Below are positions 30,338 through 39,252 of a DNA stretch of 64,000 nucleotides, piece after piece. The stretch comes from Mesorhizobium sp. CA8 (GTDB lineage Bacteria; Pseudomonadota; Alphaproteobacteria; Rhizobiales; Rhizobiaceae). The stretch is from positions 186,001 to 250,000 of the forward strand of contig NZ_JAIUHG010000002.1 in NCBI RefSeq assembly GCF_020164955.1, written 5' to 3'. A program made the translations under genes and the position numbers. Each line of letters starts with the position of its first letter. The first letter of the stretch is position 1. The notes under the pieces are model-generated. The model searched no databases and was not told where the DNA came from. It saw only the letters and a program-made list of their open reading frames with translations.

Positions 30338-30889
30338 ATGGATTGGTATTCGATCGTCAAATTCCTTCACGTCGTTTCGGCTATTTTGTGGGTCGGCGGC
30401 GGCTTCGTGCTGTTCCTGCTCGGCGTGCTCGCCGAGCGAGCCGGCAACATCGACGACAAGCTGCAGGCAATGCGCGCCAGCGGACAGCTCGGCAGCAAAT
30501 TCTTCGCGCCTATGTCGATGCTGACGCTGGTCTTCGGCCTCATCATGTGCGGCTTCTGGGTCGGCTTTACAGAATTATGGATCGTTATCGGCCTCGTCGG
30601 CTACGCCACGACCTTCTCGATCGGCATGCTGGTCTTCAAGCCGACCGGCGAGCGCATAGGCGCGATGGTCGCCAAGGAGGGCGTGACGCCGGCCGTCCTT
30701 GCCATCGGCCAGCGCATGATGAACTGGGCGCGGCTCGATTATGCGGTGATGCTGGTGATCATCGCCGACATGGTGCTGAAGCCCAGTTTGCATGACATCG
30801 GCATTCTTGCTGGGATGGCGATGGTGATTGTGCTGGGCGTCGCGCTCGCCTTCGGCGGCGGCCGCCAGATGGTGCCGAGCGCCGCGTGA
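30338..30889 (+). CDS. DUF2269-type integral membrane protein
   Basis: The 183-residue protein has about four transmembrane helices (5-27, 55-85, 120-140 region, 150-172) and starts MDWYSIVKFLHVVSAILWVGGGF, the DUF2269 pattern with a helix-borne His. The frame is open from 30221, but ATG 30338 follows CGGGAGC and matches the family start. Function unknown; the family is sometimes linked to membrane redox proteins. The 217 bp before it hold no feature beyond the divergent sRNA promoter. Confidence 0.8.
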   Translation: MDWYSIVKFLHVVSAILWVGGGFVLFLLGVLAERAGNIDDKLQAMRASGQLGSKFFAPMSMLTLVFGLIMCGFWVGFTELWIVIGLVGYATTFSIGMLVFKPTGERIGAMVAKEGVTPAVLAIGQRMMNWARLDYAVMLVIIADMVLKPSLHDIGILAGMAMVIVLGVALAFGGGRQMVPSAA

Positions 30890-30935
30890 GCGTCGCGATT
30901 GTTTGGAGCGAGGCGGTCGGATGGCCGCTTCGCTT

Positions 30936-31706
30936 CTACATCAAGCCGATGACGCCGTCCCACAGCAGCTTGACGGCGACCACCGCGACGGTGGCGTAGG
31001 TGAACGGATAGAAGATTTCCGGCCGCATGCGGCGCACCAGCCAGGCGCCGGCGATGGTCGAAAGCGGCGCCAGCGGCATCAGCACCGCCGACGCAGTCAA
31101 ATTGGCGGTGTCGAACTGGCCGAGCGCGAAATAGGGGATGAGCTTCAGCGCATTGGTGGCGGCAAAGAAGATCGCCGCCGTTCCCGATAGCATTTTCGGG
31201 TCGAGCCGGATCGGCAGCGCATAGACTTGGAAGGGCGGGCCGCCGACATGGGCGACGAAGCTGGTGAAGCCGGCGACCGTGCCCCAGAAAGCAGCGGCGA
31301 TGCGGTTCGGCTCAGCCGCATGGTCGGCGCCGTGGCGGAACTGCAGGTAGATCCATCGCAACACGAACACCAGCGCGACGGCGCCGACGATCAGCCGCAC
31401 CATCTCCTCGGTGACCAAAGCCGCGGTCAGCCAGCCGAGCCCGATGCCGATGACGGCGCCCGGCATCATGTCGACCAGCATCTTGCGGTCGTAAACGCCC
31501 CACCAGCTCCACACCGAGACGACGTCCATCAGGCACAGGATCGGCAGCAGGATGGCGGCCGCCTGAACCGGCGGCATGGTCAGCGCCATCAACGGCACGC
31601 CGACGAAACCGACGGCGCCGCCGAAGCCGCCTTTCGACAGGCCGACAAGGATCACCGCCGGAATGGCGGCGGCGTAGAACCACGGATCGCTGAGCAGGCC
31701 TGACAT
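30936..31706 (-). CDS. TauE/SafE-family permease
   Basis: About 256 residues and seven to eight transmembrane helices. The family motif GLSKGGFGGAVGFVGVPLMAL is near the N-terminus, with the repeat half GFTSFVAHVGGPPFQVYALP in the middle. TauE/SafE proteins are thought to move sulfite, sulfoacetate or related small anions across the inner membrane. The open frame reaches a GTG at 31808; I chose ATG 31706 (MSGLLSDPWFYAAAIPA) as the usual family start, with ATG 31745 as an alternative. Confidence 0.87.
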   Translation of the reverse strand: MSGLLSDPWFYAAAIPAVILVGLSKGGFGGAVGFVGVPLMALTMPPVQAAAILLPILCLMDVVSVWSWWGVYDRKMLVDMMPGAVIGIGLGWLTAALVTEEMVRLIVGAVALVFVLRWIYLQFRHGADHAAEPNRIAAAFWGTVAGFTSFVAHVGGPPFQVYALPIRLDPKMLSGTAAIFFAATNALKLIPYFALGQFDTANLTASAVLMPLAPLSTIAGAWLVRRMRPEIFYPFTYATVAVVAVKLLWDGVIGLM

Positions 31707-31908
31707 CGGCAAGGGAAGATTGGAGAAGGCGGGGAACCCAGCCATAGCGCAGAACGGCGCTGCCGGGATAGTCAATTGATGCCGGCATCCGCTATGCCTG
31801 CCCGACACTGCAGCCGGCCGCGCTGCAAAGGATCGTCGGTCGGTTCACTGCCTTCGAGGTGCGGACATGAGCGCTGTCGGCATTCGCCGGGCCTGCGAAG
31901 CGGACGCA

Positions 31909-32307
31909 CTAGCCTTTTGTATAATCAGGCCCAAAACGTGTCGGCAGGCCGTCAGCGAGTTTCACCCAAGGGAGCTTCTCCTCGAAAGCGACATGCAGCG
32001 TAGGCGCAAATTTTTCCGGCTCCGCCATCGCTGCGGTAAAAAAATGCATGACATTGGACATCTTCTTTGAGCGGAAGGAAAGCGGCGAACCGCAGTGATC
32101 GCAGAACGTTCTTTCTACGCCGGGAGAAGAGTTGAATGCCTTCGGTGGCCTCCCCAGCCATCGCCATTGGCCGTCCAGGACGCCAATGTAGGTGGTCATC
32201 GGCGCAGAACATTGCCGCCGACAACTTTCACAATGACAGACCACGCAGGCCTGTGCCGGTCCATCGACTTCAAAGGCAATAGCGCCACATAGGCAATGAC
32301 CACGCAT
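31909..32307 (-). CDS. GFA / CENP-V domain zinc protein
   Basis: The 132-residue protein has the zinc-binding Cys set of the glutathione-dependent formaldehyde-activating fold: C5 and C7 (HCLCGAIAF), C24, C26 and C29 (CHCESC), and C69 and C72 (CDHCGSP). The long frame runs upstream to 32583, but ATG 32307 follows AGGAGGTTTCGC and gives the domain start. Most such proteins have no proven enzyme activity. It is a lone gene; the 263 bp upstream show nothing. Confidence 0.9.
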   Translation of the reverse strand: MRGHCLCGAIAFEVDGPAQACVVCHCESCRRQCSAPMTTYIGVLDGQWRWLGRPPKAFNSSPGVERTFCDHCGSPLSFRSKKMSNVMHFFTAAMAEPEKFAPTLHVAFEEKLPWVKLADGLPTRFGPDYTKG

Positions 32308-32570
32308 GCGAAACCTCCTGAGGCAGCAAGGACAGCTTAGAGCCTGGGGCGTGCGGGAGACGCCAGGAACGCGCCGAACTGGCGCCTGATCCCGACATTC
32401 GGCGCTAACAATTGTGAATGCGTGCGCGGCCATCCAGGACCAGGCGCGACGATGCTCGATCGGACCGGTCCCCGTCCGCCGCATAGCCGACTGTTCAAGC
32501 CGGACGGTTTGCTCTATGCCGCAATGCAACCATCTTCGCCCGGCATAGGCGAAACCGGGATCGAAGGCCA

Positions 32571-33218
32571 ATGAACGAAGCAACTCCGCCCAACCGCTGC
32601 CGCATCGTGCTGATCGCGCCGCCGCTCATGCCGGCCGAGCAGATCTGCGCGGCATTCGAGGGTGGCGACGTCGCTTCGCTGATCCTGCCCGATAACGGCA
32701 TGGACGACGCCTCCTTCCAGGCCTTCGCCGAAAAGATCGTGCCGATTGCTCAAGGAGCCGGCATCGCCGTCATCATCGCCGGCGACAGCCGCATCGCCGG
32801 GCGGGTCCAGGCGGACGGCATCCATGTCGAGGTAAAGCCCCGCGAGCTCGCCGAAACGATCGAGCGCCTTGCCGGCAAGATGATGGTCGGCGCCGGCGGC
32901 GCCAAGACGCGCGACGAGGCGCTGGAACTCGGCGAGGAGCGGCCCGATTACATGTTCTTCGGCCGCTTCGGCTATGACAACAAGCCGGAGCCGCATCACC
33001 GCAACCTCGCCCTCGGCGAATGGTGGGCGGAGATGATTTCGATCCCTTGCATCGTCATGGGCGGCTCCGAGCTTGCCTCCGTCGAGACGGTGGCCGCGAC
33101 CGGCGCCGAGTTCGTGGCGCTGTCCAGCGCCGTCTTTGCCGACGGACGCGACCCGCGCGCCGCGGTCGCCGCCGCCAACGCGTTGCTCGATGAAACCGCG
33201 CCGCGTTTCGAGAACTGA
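32571..33218 (+). CDS. Thiamine phosphate synthase-like (ThiE/TenI fold) protein
   Basis: The 215-residue TIM-barrel protein resembles ThiE (GDVASLILPDNGMDD, VIIAGDSRIAGRVQADGIHVE, VGAGGAKTRDEALELGEERPDYMFFG, IPCIVMGGSELASVETVAATGAEFVALSSAVF). It differs from bona fide ThiE in several usually conserved positions (no clear HLGQ motif; HVEV instead), and no thiamine genes are nearby. It may be a paralogue with another role. The downstream Sel1 gene begins one base after its stop, so they form an operon. Confidence 0.78.
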   Translation: MNEATPPNRCRIVLIAPPLMPAEQICAAFEGGDVASLILPDNGMDDASFQAFAEKIVPIAQGAGIAVIIAGDSRIAGRVQADGIHVEVKPRELAETIERLAGKMMVGAGGAKTRDEALELGEERPDYMFFGRFGYDNKPEPHHRNLALGEWWAEMISIPCIVMGGSELASVETVAATGAEFVALSSAVFADGRDPRAAVAAANALLDETAPRFEN

Positions 33219-33219
33219 C

Positions 33220-34398
33220 ATGCGCCTGCACGGCCCTTGCCTGGTGGTCCTGGCCGGCTTGCTTGCGCAGGCGGCGATGGCGGCCGAGACCGTCCCGCTG
33301 CCGCAGCCGCGGCCGGAGACGAGCGCGCCGGACAAGAGCGCGCCCGACGCAGCCAAACCGGATGCAGTCAAGCCGGATGCAAGCACGCCGGATACGGGCA
33401 CGCCGGACACGGGCAAACTGGACAGAGCCAAGCCGGACGCCGGCGCGCCGGATCCGAGCAAGTTCGGCACCGCTCCGCATATCGACAAGCCGATCCAGAA
33501 CACCTTGCCGCAGCCGGCCACCATGACGCCGCCATCGGCCGATGCCATCAATCCCGACCGCTTCGGTGCCAAGCAGCCGGACGCCGCCTATGGCGCCTTC
33601 CAGCGCGGGCTCTACAAGACCGCCTACAACCTTGCCATGGAGCGCGCCAAGAACGGCGATCCGGCGGCCGAGACGCTCGTGGCCGAAATCCTGTCGCGCG
33701 GACTGGGTATGCCGCTCAATCCGGCCGAGGCCGCGAAATGGTATGCGTTGGCGGCCGAACAGGGCGTGCCGGAGGCGCAGTTCCAATATGCGCTGATGCT
33801 GCTCGACGGCCGCTACGTGAAGAAGGACGAAAAGGGCGCCTTCGCGCTGATGCAGGCCTCGGCCGAGGCCGGCAACCGGCTCGCGCAGTTCAACTTCGCC
33901 CAGTTGCTCGTCCAGCAGGATCCAGGCGATGGCGGCCTTGCCAAGGCCGCTGTCTATTACGAGCGCGCGGCCGCCACCGGCCTTGCCGATGCCCAATATG
34001 CGATGGCGCAACTCTATGCCAACGGCGCCGGCGGCAAGCCGCATGACGATGCCCAGGCGCGTCTTCTCCTGGCGCAGGCCGCGAGGCAGAACTACGACAC
34101 CGCCCAGATCGACCTTGCCACCTGGATGATCGAGGGACGCGGCGGCGGGCGCGACCTGAAATCGGGCTTTGCCTGGATGAAGCGGGCGGCGCAAGGCGGC
34201 AATGTCGCCGCCCAGAACCGCCTCGCCAAGCTCTATATGGGCGGCATCGGCACCGATCCGGACCTGATCCTTGCCGGCGCCTGGTACATCGTCGCCCGCC
34301 GGGCCGGGCTGATCGACCCGCAGATGGACGATTTCCTGCAGGGCCTCGACGATGATCAGACCAAGCAGGCGCTGCAGAAGGCAAATCGCCTGCCTTGA
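33220..34398 (+). CDS. Secreted Sel1-repeat protein with Pro/Asp/Lys-rich linker
   Basis: The 392-residue protein has a signal peptide (1-22, ending AAMAAET), then a low-complexity stretch of K-P-D-A/T-type repeats (about 30-85), and at least five Sel1-like helical repeats (about 120-370; for example NPAEAAKWYALAAEQGVPEAQFQYALMLLDG, written here in part, and FAWMKRAAQGGNVAAQNRLAKLYMGG). Sel1 proteins act as scaffolds; the rhizobial example ExoR regulates exopolysaccharide, but this protein is longer and lacks clear evidence of being ExoR. It starts just after the ThiE-like stop and precedes efp. Confidence 0.85.
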   Translation: MRLHGPCLVVLAGLLAQAAMAAETVPLPQPRPETSAPDKSAPDAAKPDAVKPDASTPDTGTPDTGKLDRAKPDAGAPDPSKFGTAPHIDKPIQNTLPQPATMTPPSADAINPDRFGAKQPDAAYGAFQRGLYKTAYNLAMERAKNGDPAAETLVAEILSRGLGMPLNPAEAAKWYALAAEQGVPEAQFQYALMLLDGRYVKKDEKGAFALMQASAEAGNRLAQFNFAQLLVQQDPGDGGLAKAAVYYERAAATGLADAQYAMAQLYANGAGGKPHDDAQARLLLAQAARQNYDTAQIDLATWMIEGRGGGRDLKSGFAWMKRAAQGGNVAAQNRLAKLYMGGIGTDPDLILAGAWYIVARRAGLIDPQMDDFLQGLDDDQTKQALQKANRLP

Positions 34399-34525
34399 CG
34401 CCTGACGCCACGCACGGCATGTCCGGTCGCCTTGGGGTCCCTCCCTTGCCACTATGGGCGATTTGTGGTCTTGGAGGCGCCAAAGCGCGACCTGCGCCAG
34501 AAAATCTCATCCGGATCAGTTCATC

Positions 34526-35092
34526 ATGGCCAAGATCAGTGGCAGCGAAATCCGTCCCGGCTATGTCATCGAGCACGATGGCGGGCTGTGGGTGGCGGTC
34601 AAGACCAACACCGTCAAGCCCGGCAAGGGCGGCGCCTACAACCAAGTCGAGCTGAAGAACCTGATCAACGGCACCAAGCTCAACGAGCGCTTCCGCTCGG
34701 CCGAGACCGTCGAGCAGATCCGGCTCGACCTGAAGGATTTTTCGTTCCTCTACGAGCAGGGCGATGCGCTGGTCTTCATGGACACCGAAAGCTACGAGCA
34801 GCTCGAGCTGGCGAAGGACTTTGTCGGCGAGCGCGCCGCTTTCCTGCAGGACGGCATGATGGTGACGGTACAGCTTTACGAGGACCGGCCGATCGGCATC
34901 TCGCTGCCCGACCAGGTGACGCTGACCATCACGGAAGCCGACCCGGTGGTGCGGGGCCAGACGGCGGCCTCATCCTACAAGCCGGCGGTGCTGGAAAACG
35001 GCATCCGCGTGCTGGTGCCGCCCTTCATCTCGGCCGGCGAGCGCATCGTCGTCGATACCAACGAAATCACCTATATGCGCCGCGCCGATTGA
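34526..35092 (+). CDS. efp: Elongation factor P
   Basis: EF-P binds between the P and E sites of ribosomes stalled on poly-proline and speeds peptide-bond formation. The 188-residue protein has the KOW-like N-domain with Lys34 at the modification tip ([12 protein letters not shown]) and two OB domains. The frame is open from 34454, but ATG 34526 gives the standard N-terminus ([15 protein letters not shown]). It is followed 36 bp later by the inositol monophosphatase gene. Confidence 0.97.
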   Translation: MAKISGSEIRPGYVIEHDGGLWVAVKTNTVKPGKGGAYNQVELKNLINGTKLNERFRSAETVEQIRLDLKDFSFLYEQGDALVFMDTESYEQLELAKDFVGERAAFLQDGMMVTVQLYEDRPIGISLPDQVTLTITEADPVVRGQTAASSYKPAVLENGIRVLVPPFISAGERIVVDTNEITYMRRAD

Positions 35093-35128
35093 GCGCCGGC
35101 CGGTAGGAAGACAAGCCAGGAAGAAAAA

Positions 35129-35929
35129 ATGGCGCGTTCCGCTCTCCTCAACGTCATGGTCCAAGCCGCGATGAAGGCCGGCCGCTCGCTGTCGCGCGAC
35201 TTCGGCGAGGTGCAGAACCTGCAGGTCTCGATGAAGGGACCGGGCGACTATGTCAGCCAGGCCGACCGCAAGGCCGAAGAGATCGTCTTCGCCGAGCTTT
35301 CGAAGGCGCGGCCGGGCTATGCCTTCCTGATGGAAGAGCGCGGCGCCGTCGAAGGCGAGGACGCCCAGCACCGCTGGATCGTCGACCCGCTCGACGGCAC
35401 CACCAACTTCCTGCACGGCATTCCGCTCTTCTCCGTGTCGATCGCGCTCGAGCGCCAGGGCCAGATCGTCGCCGGCGTCGTCTACAATCCGGCGATGGAC
35501 GAGCTCTATACGGCCGAGCGCGGCGGCGGTGCCTTCATGAACGATCGCCGCCTGCGCGTTGCCGGGCGCTCCAAGCTGACCGATGCCGTGATCGGCTGCG
35601 GCGTGCCGCATCTCGGCCGCGGCCAGCACGGCAATTTTCTGATCGAGCTGCGCAATGTCATGGCCGAAGTCTCCGGAGTCCGCCGCCTGGGCTCGGCGGC
35701 GCTCGATCTTGCCTATGTCGCAGCGGGACGGATGGACGGTTTCTGGGAAACCGGCCTGTCGTCCTGGGACATCGCCGCCGGCATCCTTCTGGTGCGCGAA
35801 GCCGGCGGTTTCGCCTCCGACATGAATGGCGGACAGGACATGATGGACAGTGGCGAGGTCGTCGCCGGCAACGAGTTCATCCAGCGCGCGCTGCTGAAAA
35901 CCGTGAAGAAGCCACTGGCTGCTCGCTGA
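35129..35929 (+). CDS. suhB: Inositol-1-monophosphatase family protein (SuhB-like)
   Basis: The 266-residue protein has the magnesium-dependent phosphatase motifs: EERGAVEG (metal site), WIVDPLDGTTNFLHGIPLFSVSIAL (the DPLDGT motif) and SWDIAAGILLVREAGG (WDxAAG). SuhB-like enzymes dephosphorylate inositol-1-phosphate and related compounds and in some bacteria act in rRNA transcription. It probably shares a transcript with efp. Downstream are two inverted repeats. Confidence 0.93.
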   Translation: MARSALLNVMVQAAMKAGRSLSRDFGEVQNLQVSMKGPGDYVSQADRKAEEIVFAELSKARPGYAFLMEERGAVEGEDAQHRWIVDPLDGTTNFLHGIPLFSVSIALERQGQIVAGVVYNPAMDELYTAERGGGAFMNDRRLRVAGRSKLTDAVIGCGVPHLGRGQHGNFLIELRNVMAEVSGVRRLGSAALDLAYVAAGRMDGFWETGLSSWDIAAGILLVREAGGFASDMNGGQDMMDSGEVVAGNEFIQRALLKTVKKPLAAR

Positions 35930-35932
35930 TTA

Positions 35933-35981
35933 ATGCATGTCGCCCAGAAGTGTGCAGCGGTTTTGGGACGACGACATGCAT
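35933..35981. repeat. 49-bp rhizobial palindrome, family A, copy 2
   Basis: Perfect 10-bp arms ATGCATGTCG (35933-35942) and CGACATGCAT (35972-35981) flank a centre with GTGTGCAGCGGTTTTGGGAC. It starts 4 bp after the suhB stop codon. Same length and centre as the copy at 21705-21753. Confidence 0.75.
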
Positions 35982-35993
35982 CAAAACAAAGAC

Positions 35994-36036
35994 TTAAAGC
36001 GCGTCGCCTGAGTCCGTTCAGCGCGACGCGCTTTAA
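35994..36036. repeat. Inverted repeat with 14-bp perfect arms
   Basis: TTAAAGCGCGTCGC (35994-36007) pairs with GCGACGCGCTTTAA (36023-36036) around a 15-base loop. No T-run follows, so this is more likely a repeat element than a terminator, though it may slow transcripts leaving suhB. Confidence 0.7.
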
Positions 36037-36143
36037 AGCGTCCTTTGCGCGTCGAAAGGACGCGCGCCTTTAGTCGCAAAACCGCAACCGAAGCTTGAAA
36101 TACTGGTCCGCGAGCGCCCAGATTAGGTGTTGCAGGATCATTC

Positions 36144-36836
36144 ATGAACGACGCGCGTCCAGATACAAAGCTTGAAATCCCCTTTGTGGGGCGCTGGCAT
36201 TATTCCCGCGCCGAAATGATTGCTGACGGCATCGTTCACGCGGTGGGCATCGTGCTGGCGATCGCCGCCGGCTCGGCTTTCCTGGCCTTGGCCGCCTTCC
36301 ACTCTGGCCCGGGCGAATATGTCGCCGCGGTGTTCTATGTGGTGTCACTGCTCACCGTGCTCTCGGTTTCGCTGGCCTATAATCTGTGGCCGGTGTCTTG
36401 GCCGGCGAAATGGATCCTGCGCCGTTTCGATCATGCCGCGATCTATCTTTTGATCGCCGCCACCTATACGCCCTTCCTCGCCCAGCTCGACAACTCGCCC
36501 CTGGCGCTGCCCATGATCATCGTCGTATGGAGCGCGGCGGCGGCCGGCATCGCCATCAAGATGTTCCTGCCCGGCCGCTACGACCGGCTGGCCATCGTCT
36601 TTTATCTCGCCATCGGCTGGAGCGGCGTCGTGCTCGCCGGACCGCTGGTCCAGACGCTGCCGACGACCTCGGTGGCGCTGCTCGTCGCCGGCGGCATCGT
36701 CTATTCCTTGGGCGTCATCTTCTTCGCCTGGAAGGGCCTGCGCTTCCACAATGCCGTCTGGCACGGCTTCGTCGTCACCGGCGCCGGCCTCCACCTGGCC
36801 GCCATGGTCGACTGCCTAGTCGTCAACCGGTTCTAG
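36144..36836 (+). CDS. Hemolysin III / PAQR-family membrane protein
   Basis: The 230-residue protein has seven predicted transmembrane helices and the family's conserved His/Asp set: ADGIVHAVGIVLA, RRFDHAAIYLLIAATYTPF, and a C-terminal NAVWHGFVVTGAGLHLAAM. These residues probably bind zinc, as in adiponectin-receptor relatives. The name hemolysin III is historical; the cellular role is not established. It lies 112 bp before the MotA-like gene. Confidence 0.9.
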   Translation: MNDARPDTKLEIPFVGRWHYSRAEMIADGIVHAVGIVLAIAAGSAFLALAAFHSGPGEYVAAVFYVVSLLTVLSVSLAYNLWPVSWPAKWILRRFDHAAIYLLIAATYTPFLAQLDNSPLALPMIIVVWSAAAAGIAIKMFLPGRYDRLAIVFYLAIGWSGVVLAGPLVQTLPTTSVALLVAGGIVYSLGVIFFAWKGLRFHNAVWHGFVVTGAGLHLAAMVDCLVVNRF

Positions 36837-36948
36837 GCCTGTGGCGCGGGCCCTATCGGGCCATATTGCCAAGCGCCATTCAATTTGGTCACAATTCCGT
36901 TTAGAGTCGCGGCAATTCTGCGGCGGTGGCATCGGAAACGGGGCACGG

Positions 36949-37971
36949 ATGGCTTTTCTCAGATCCTTCGGCAGGCGATCGGACGTCCTGGTCTATGATC
37001 CCCACAAGCTGTCGAGCCCGCAGGTCTTCCTGCTCACCATGGTGATCTTCCTGATCATCGTCGCTTTCATCGCCGCCATCCTCACCCGCCAGATCTCGAC
37101 CGCCTTCTCCAGCAATCCGGGTCTCAACGGGTTGATCGTCGGCGTGCTGGCGGTCGGCATCCTGCTTGCCTTCATCCAGGTCGGACGGCTGTTCCGCGAG
37201 GTGCGGTGGGTCAATTCCTTCCGCGCCGGCTCCGAAACCACCGAGCCGGTGCTTTTGGCGCCGATGAAGGCGATGATCGGCCGCTCGTCGACGATCGCCT
37301 TCTCCACCTCGTCGATGCGCACGATGCTGGATTCCATCGCCACCCGCCTCGACGAGAGCCGTGACACCTCGCGCTATCTGGTCGGCCTGCTTGTGTTCCT
37401 CGGCCTCCTCGGTACCTTCTGGGGTCTGCTCAACACCATCGCTTCGATCCGCGAGACGATCGAGGCGCTGGACCCGGGCACCGGCGATGCCGCCGCCGTG
37501 CTCGATGCGCTGAAGCAGGGCCTGTCGGCGCCGCTCGCCGGCATGGGCACCGCGTTTTCGTCCTCGCTGTTCGGCCTTTCGGGCTCTCTGGTGCTTGGCT
37601 TCCTCGACCTGCAGGCCGGCCGCGCCCAGACCCGCTTCTATACCGAGCTCGAGAACTGGCTGTCCTCGGTCACCGATCTGTCGTCGGACATCGTCGTGTC
37701 CGACACGTCGAAAGCCACCGAATCCTCCGAGGACATCCGGCTCTTGTCGGAGCGGCTGCGCAGCCTGCAGGAGAATGGCGGCGGCTCCAATCCGCGCGTC
37801 GCCACCGCCATGGCCAATCTTGCCGACGGAATCTCTGGGCTGGTGAAGAACATGCGCTCCGAGCAGCAGATCATGCGCGACTGGGTCGAGGCCCAGTCCG
37901 ACGAGCAGAAGGCCATGCGCAACACGCTGGAAAAGATCGCCGACGCGCTGAAGAAGCAAGGGGTCCACTGA
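36949..37971 (+). CDS. MotA/TolQ/ExbB-family proton-channel protein
   Basis: The 340-residue inner-membrane protein has two N-terminal helices (about 20-48 and 60-82), then two more (about 145-165, LVFLGLLGTFWGLLNT; and about 200-225, GMGTAFSSSLFGLSGSLVLGFL), the paired proton-path helices of MotA/ExbB proteins. A cytoplasmic, partly coiled C-terminus follows. The frame opens at 36841, but ATG 36949 fits the family. Its stop is one base before the GTG start of an OmpA-domain partner, so the two form a stator-like unit. It is not next to flagellar genes, so a non-flagellar role is likely. Confidence 0.87.
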   Translation: MAFLRSFGRRSDVLVYDPHKLSSPQVFLLTMVIFLIIVAFIAAILTRQISTAFSSNPGLNGLIVGVLAVGILLAFIQVGRLFREVRWVNSFRAGSETTEPVLLAPMKAMIGRSSTIAFSTSSMRTMLDSIATRLDESRDTSRYLVGLLVFLGLLGTFWGLLNTIASIRETIEALDPGTGDAAAVLDALKQGLSAPLAGMGTAFSSSLFGLSGSLVLGFLDLQAGRAQTRFYTELENWLSSVTDLSSDIVVSDTSKATESSEDIRLLSERLRSLQENGGGSNPRVATAMANLADGISGLVKNMRSEQQIMRDWVEAQSDEQKAMRNTLEKIADALKKQGVH

Positions 37972-37972
37972 C

Positions 37973-39001
37973 GTGGCGCTGGCAAGACGGCGCACCGACC
38001 GCCGCATCGACTATTGGCCGGGCTTCGTCGACGCCTTGTCGACGCTGCTGCTGGCGATCATGTTCCTGCTCACCGTCTTCGTGCTGGCGCAGTTCCTGCT
38101 CAGCCGCGAGATCTCCGGCAAGGACGCGGTGCTGAACCGCCTCAACTCGCAGATCAACGAGCTGACCCAGTTGCTGGCGCTTGAACGCACGAACAGCCAG
38201 GATAAGGAGGATACGCTCGCCAATCTCCAGGCATCGCTCTCGGCCGCGCAAGCCGAAAAGAGCCGCCTCGAACAATTGCTGGCGCAGGGGGCCGGCGCCG
38301 GCGACGCGGCCAACAAGCGGGCGGACCAGCTTTCCGGCGAGCTCAGCAACCAGCGCCAGATCAGCCAGCAGGCGCTGAGCCAGGTCGAGATCCTCAACCA
38401 GCAGATCGCGGCGCTACGCAAGCAGATCGGCGCGCTGGAAGACGCGCTCAACGTCTCCGAGCAGCGCGACCGCGACTCCAACACCAAGATTGCCGATCTC
38501 GGCCGCCGCCTGAATGTCGCGCTGGCGCAGCGCGTGCAGGAGCTCAACCGCTACCGCTCCGACTTCTTCGGCCGCCTGCGCGAGATCCTCGCCGACCGCG
38601 AGAACATCCGTATCGTCGGCGACCGCTTCGTCTTTCAGTCGGAGGTCTTGTTCCCGACCGGCTCCGACGTGATCAACGACGCCGGCAAGGTCGAGATGAA
38701 GAAGCTTGCCGACGCCATCATCGAATTGCAGAAGGAAATTCCGCCCGAGATCAGCTGGGTGCTGCGTGTCGACGGCCATACCGACAACAAGCCGCTCTCC
38801 GGCACCGGCCGCTATCGCGACAATTGGGAATTGTCGACCGCGCGCGCCACCTCGGTGGTGAAGTTCCTGATCGAGAACGGCGTGCCCGCCAACCGGCTGG
38901 TGGCCGCCGGCTTCGGCGAGTTCCAGCCGCTTGATCCTGCCGACACCGACGAGGCGCGCAGCAAGAACCGCCGCATTGAACTGAAGCTCACCGAACGGTG
39001 A
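37973..39001 (+). CDS. OmpA/MotB-like peptidoglycan-binding stator partner
   Basis: The 342-residue protein begins at GTG 37973. It has one N-terminal transmembrane helix (about 24-44) with an Asp just before it (GFVDALSTLLLAIMFLLTVF), like the proton-binding Asp of MotB/ExbD. A long coiled coil follows (about 60-190), then an OmpA-like domain (about 215-340; SEVLFPTGSDVIN, VDGHTDNKPL, NRRIELKL) that binds cell-wall peptidoglycan. With the upstream MotA-like protein it should form a wall-anchored ion-driven motor or energy transducer. Confidence 0.87.
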   Translation: MALARRRTDRRIDYWPGFVDALSTLLLAIMFLLTVFVLAQFLLSREISGKDAVLNRLNSQINELTQLLALERTNSQDKEDTLANLQASLSAAQAEKSRLEQLLAQGAGAGDAANKRADQLSGELSNQRQISQQALSQVEILNQQIAALRKQIGALEDALNVSEQRDRDSNTKIADLGRRLNVALAQRVQELNRYRSDFFGRLREILADRENIRIVGDRFVFQSEVLFPTGSDVINDAGKVEMKKLADAIIELQKEIPPEISWVLRVDGHTDNKPLSGTGRYRDNWELSTARATSVVKFLIENGVPANRLVAAGFGEFQPLDPADTDEARSKNRRIELKLTER

Positions 39002-39252
39002 GCTATCATCACGCCAAGTCACGGGAAGTTGTTCGTCGGCTGAATACTTAGCGTGCCAAGTCCCGTCGGCAAGCCCTGTAAACATTATCTTTTTTTAATT
39101 ACACTTCGCAAATCGACGCACCTAATTTGCTGGGCAGGGCCGGGAACCGCCGGCGGTGCCACCCATCGCGACGCGACGGAACCGGACGGCCCTGAAAGGT
39201 CGGAAGGCAATGCGGCAGGGCCGCTACCTTCCCTATCGGAGGATGCGCCGCC

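Noticed and set aside
33220-34398. Sel1 protein as ExoR
   Set aside because: It is about 120 residues longer, has a Pro/Asp/Lys-rich linker ExoR lacks, and the neighbouring genes do not support it.
35994-36036. Long inverted repeat as suhB terminator
   Set aside because: Arms are perfect, but no T-run follows on either strand; treated as a repeat element instead.
36949-39001. MotA/OmpA pair as a Zorya anti-phage system (ZorA/ZorB)
   Set aside because: Neither ZorC/ZorD nor ZorE-like genes are nearby; neighbours are housekeeping genes, and the pair looks like a core rhizobial stator.
39188-39222. GGCCCTG...GGTCGGAAGGCAATGC...CAGGGCC resembles the tip of a signal-recognition-particle RNA
   Set aside because: The invariant tip GGTCAGGTCCGGAAGGAAGCAGC is not present (key bases are missing), and no terminator or flanking stem of the right length is seen.
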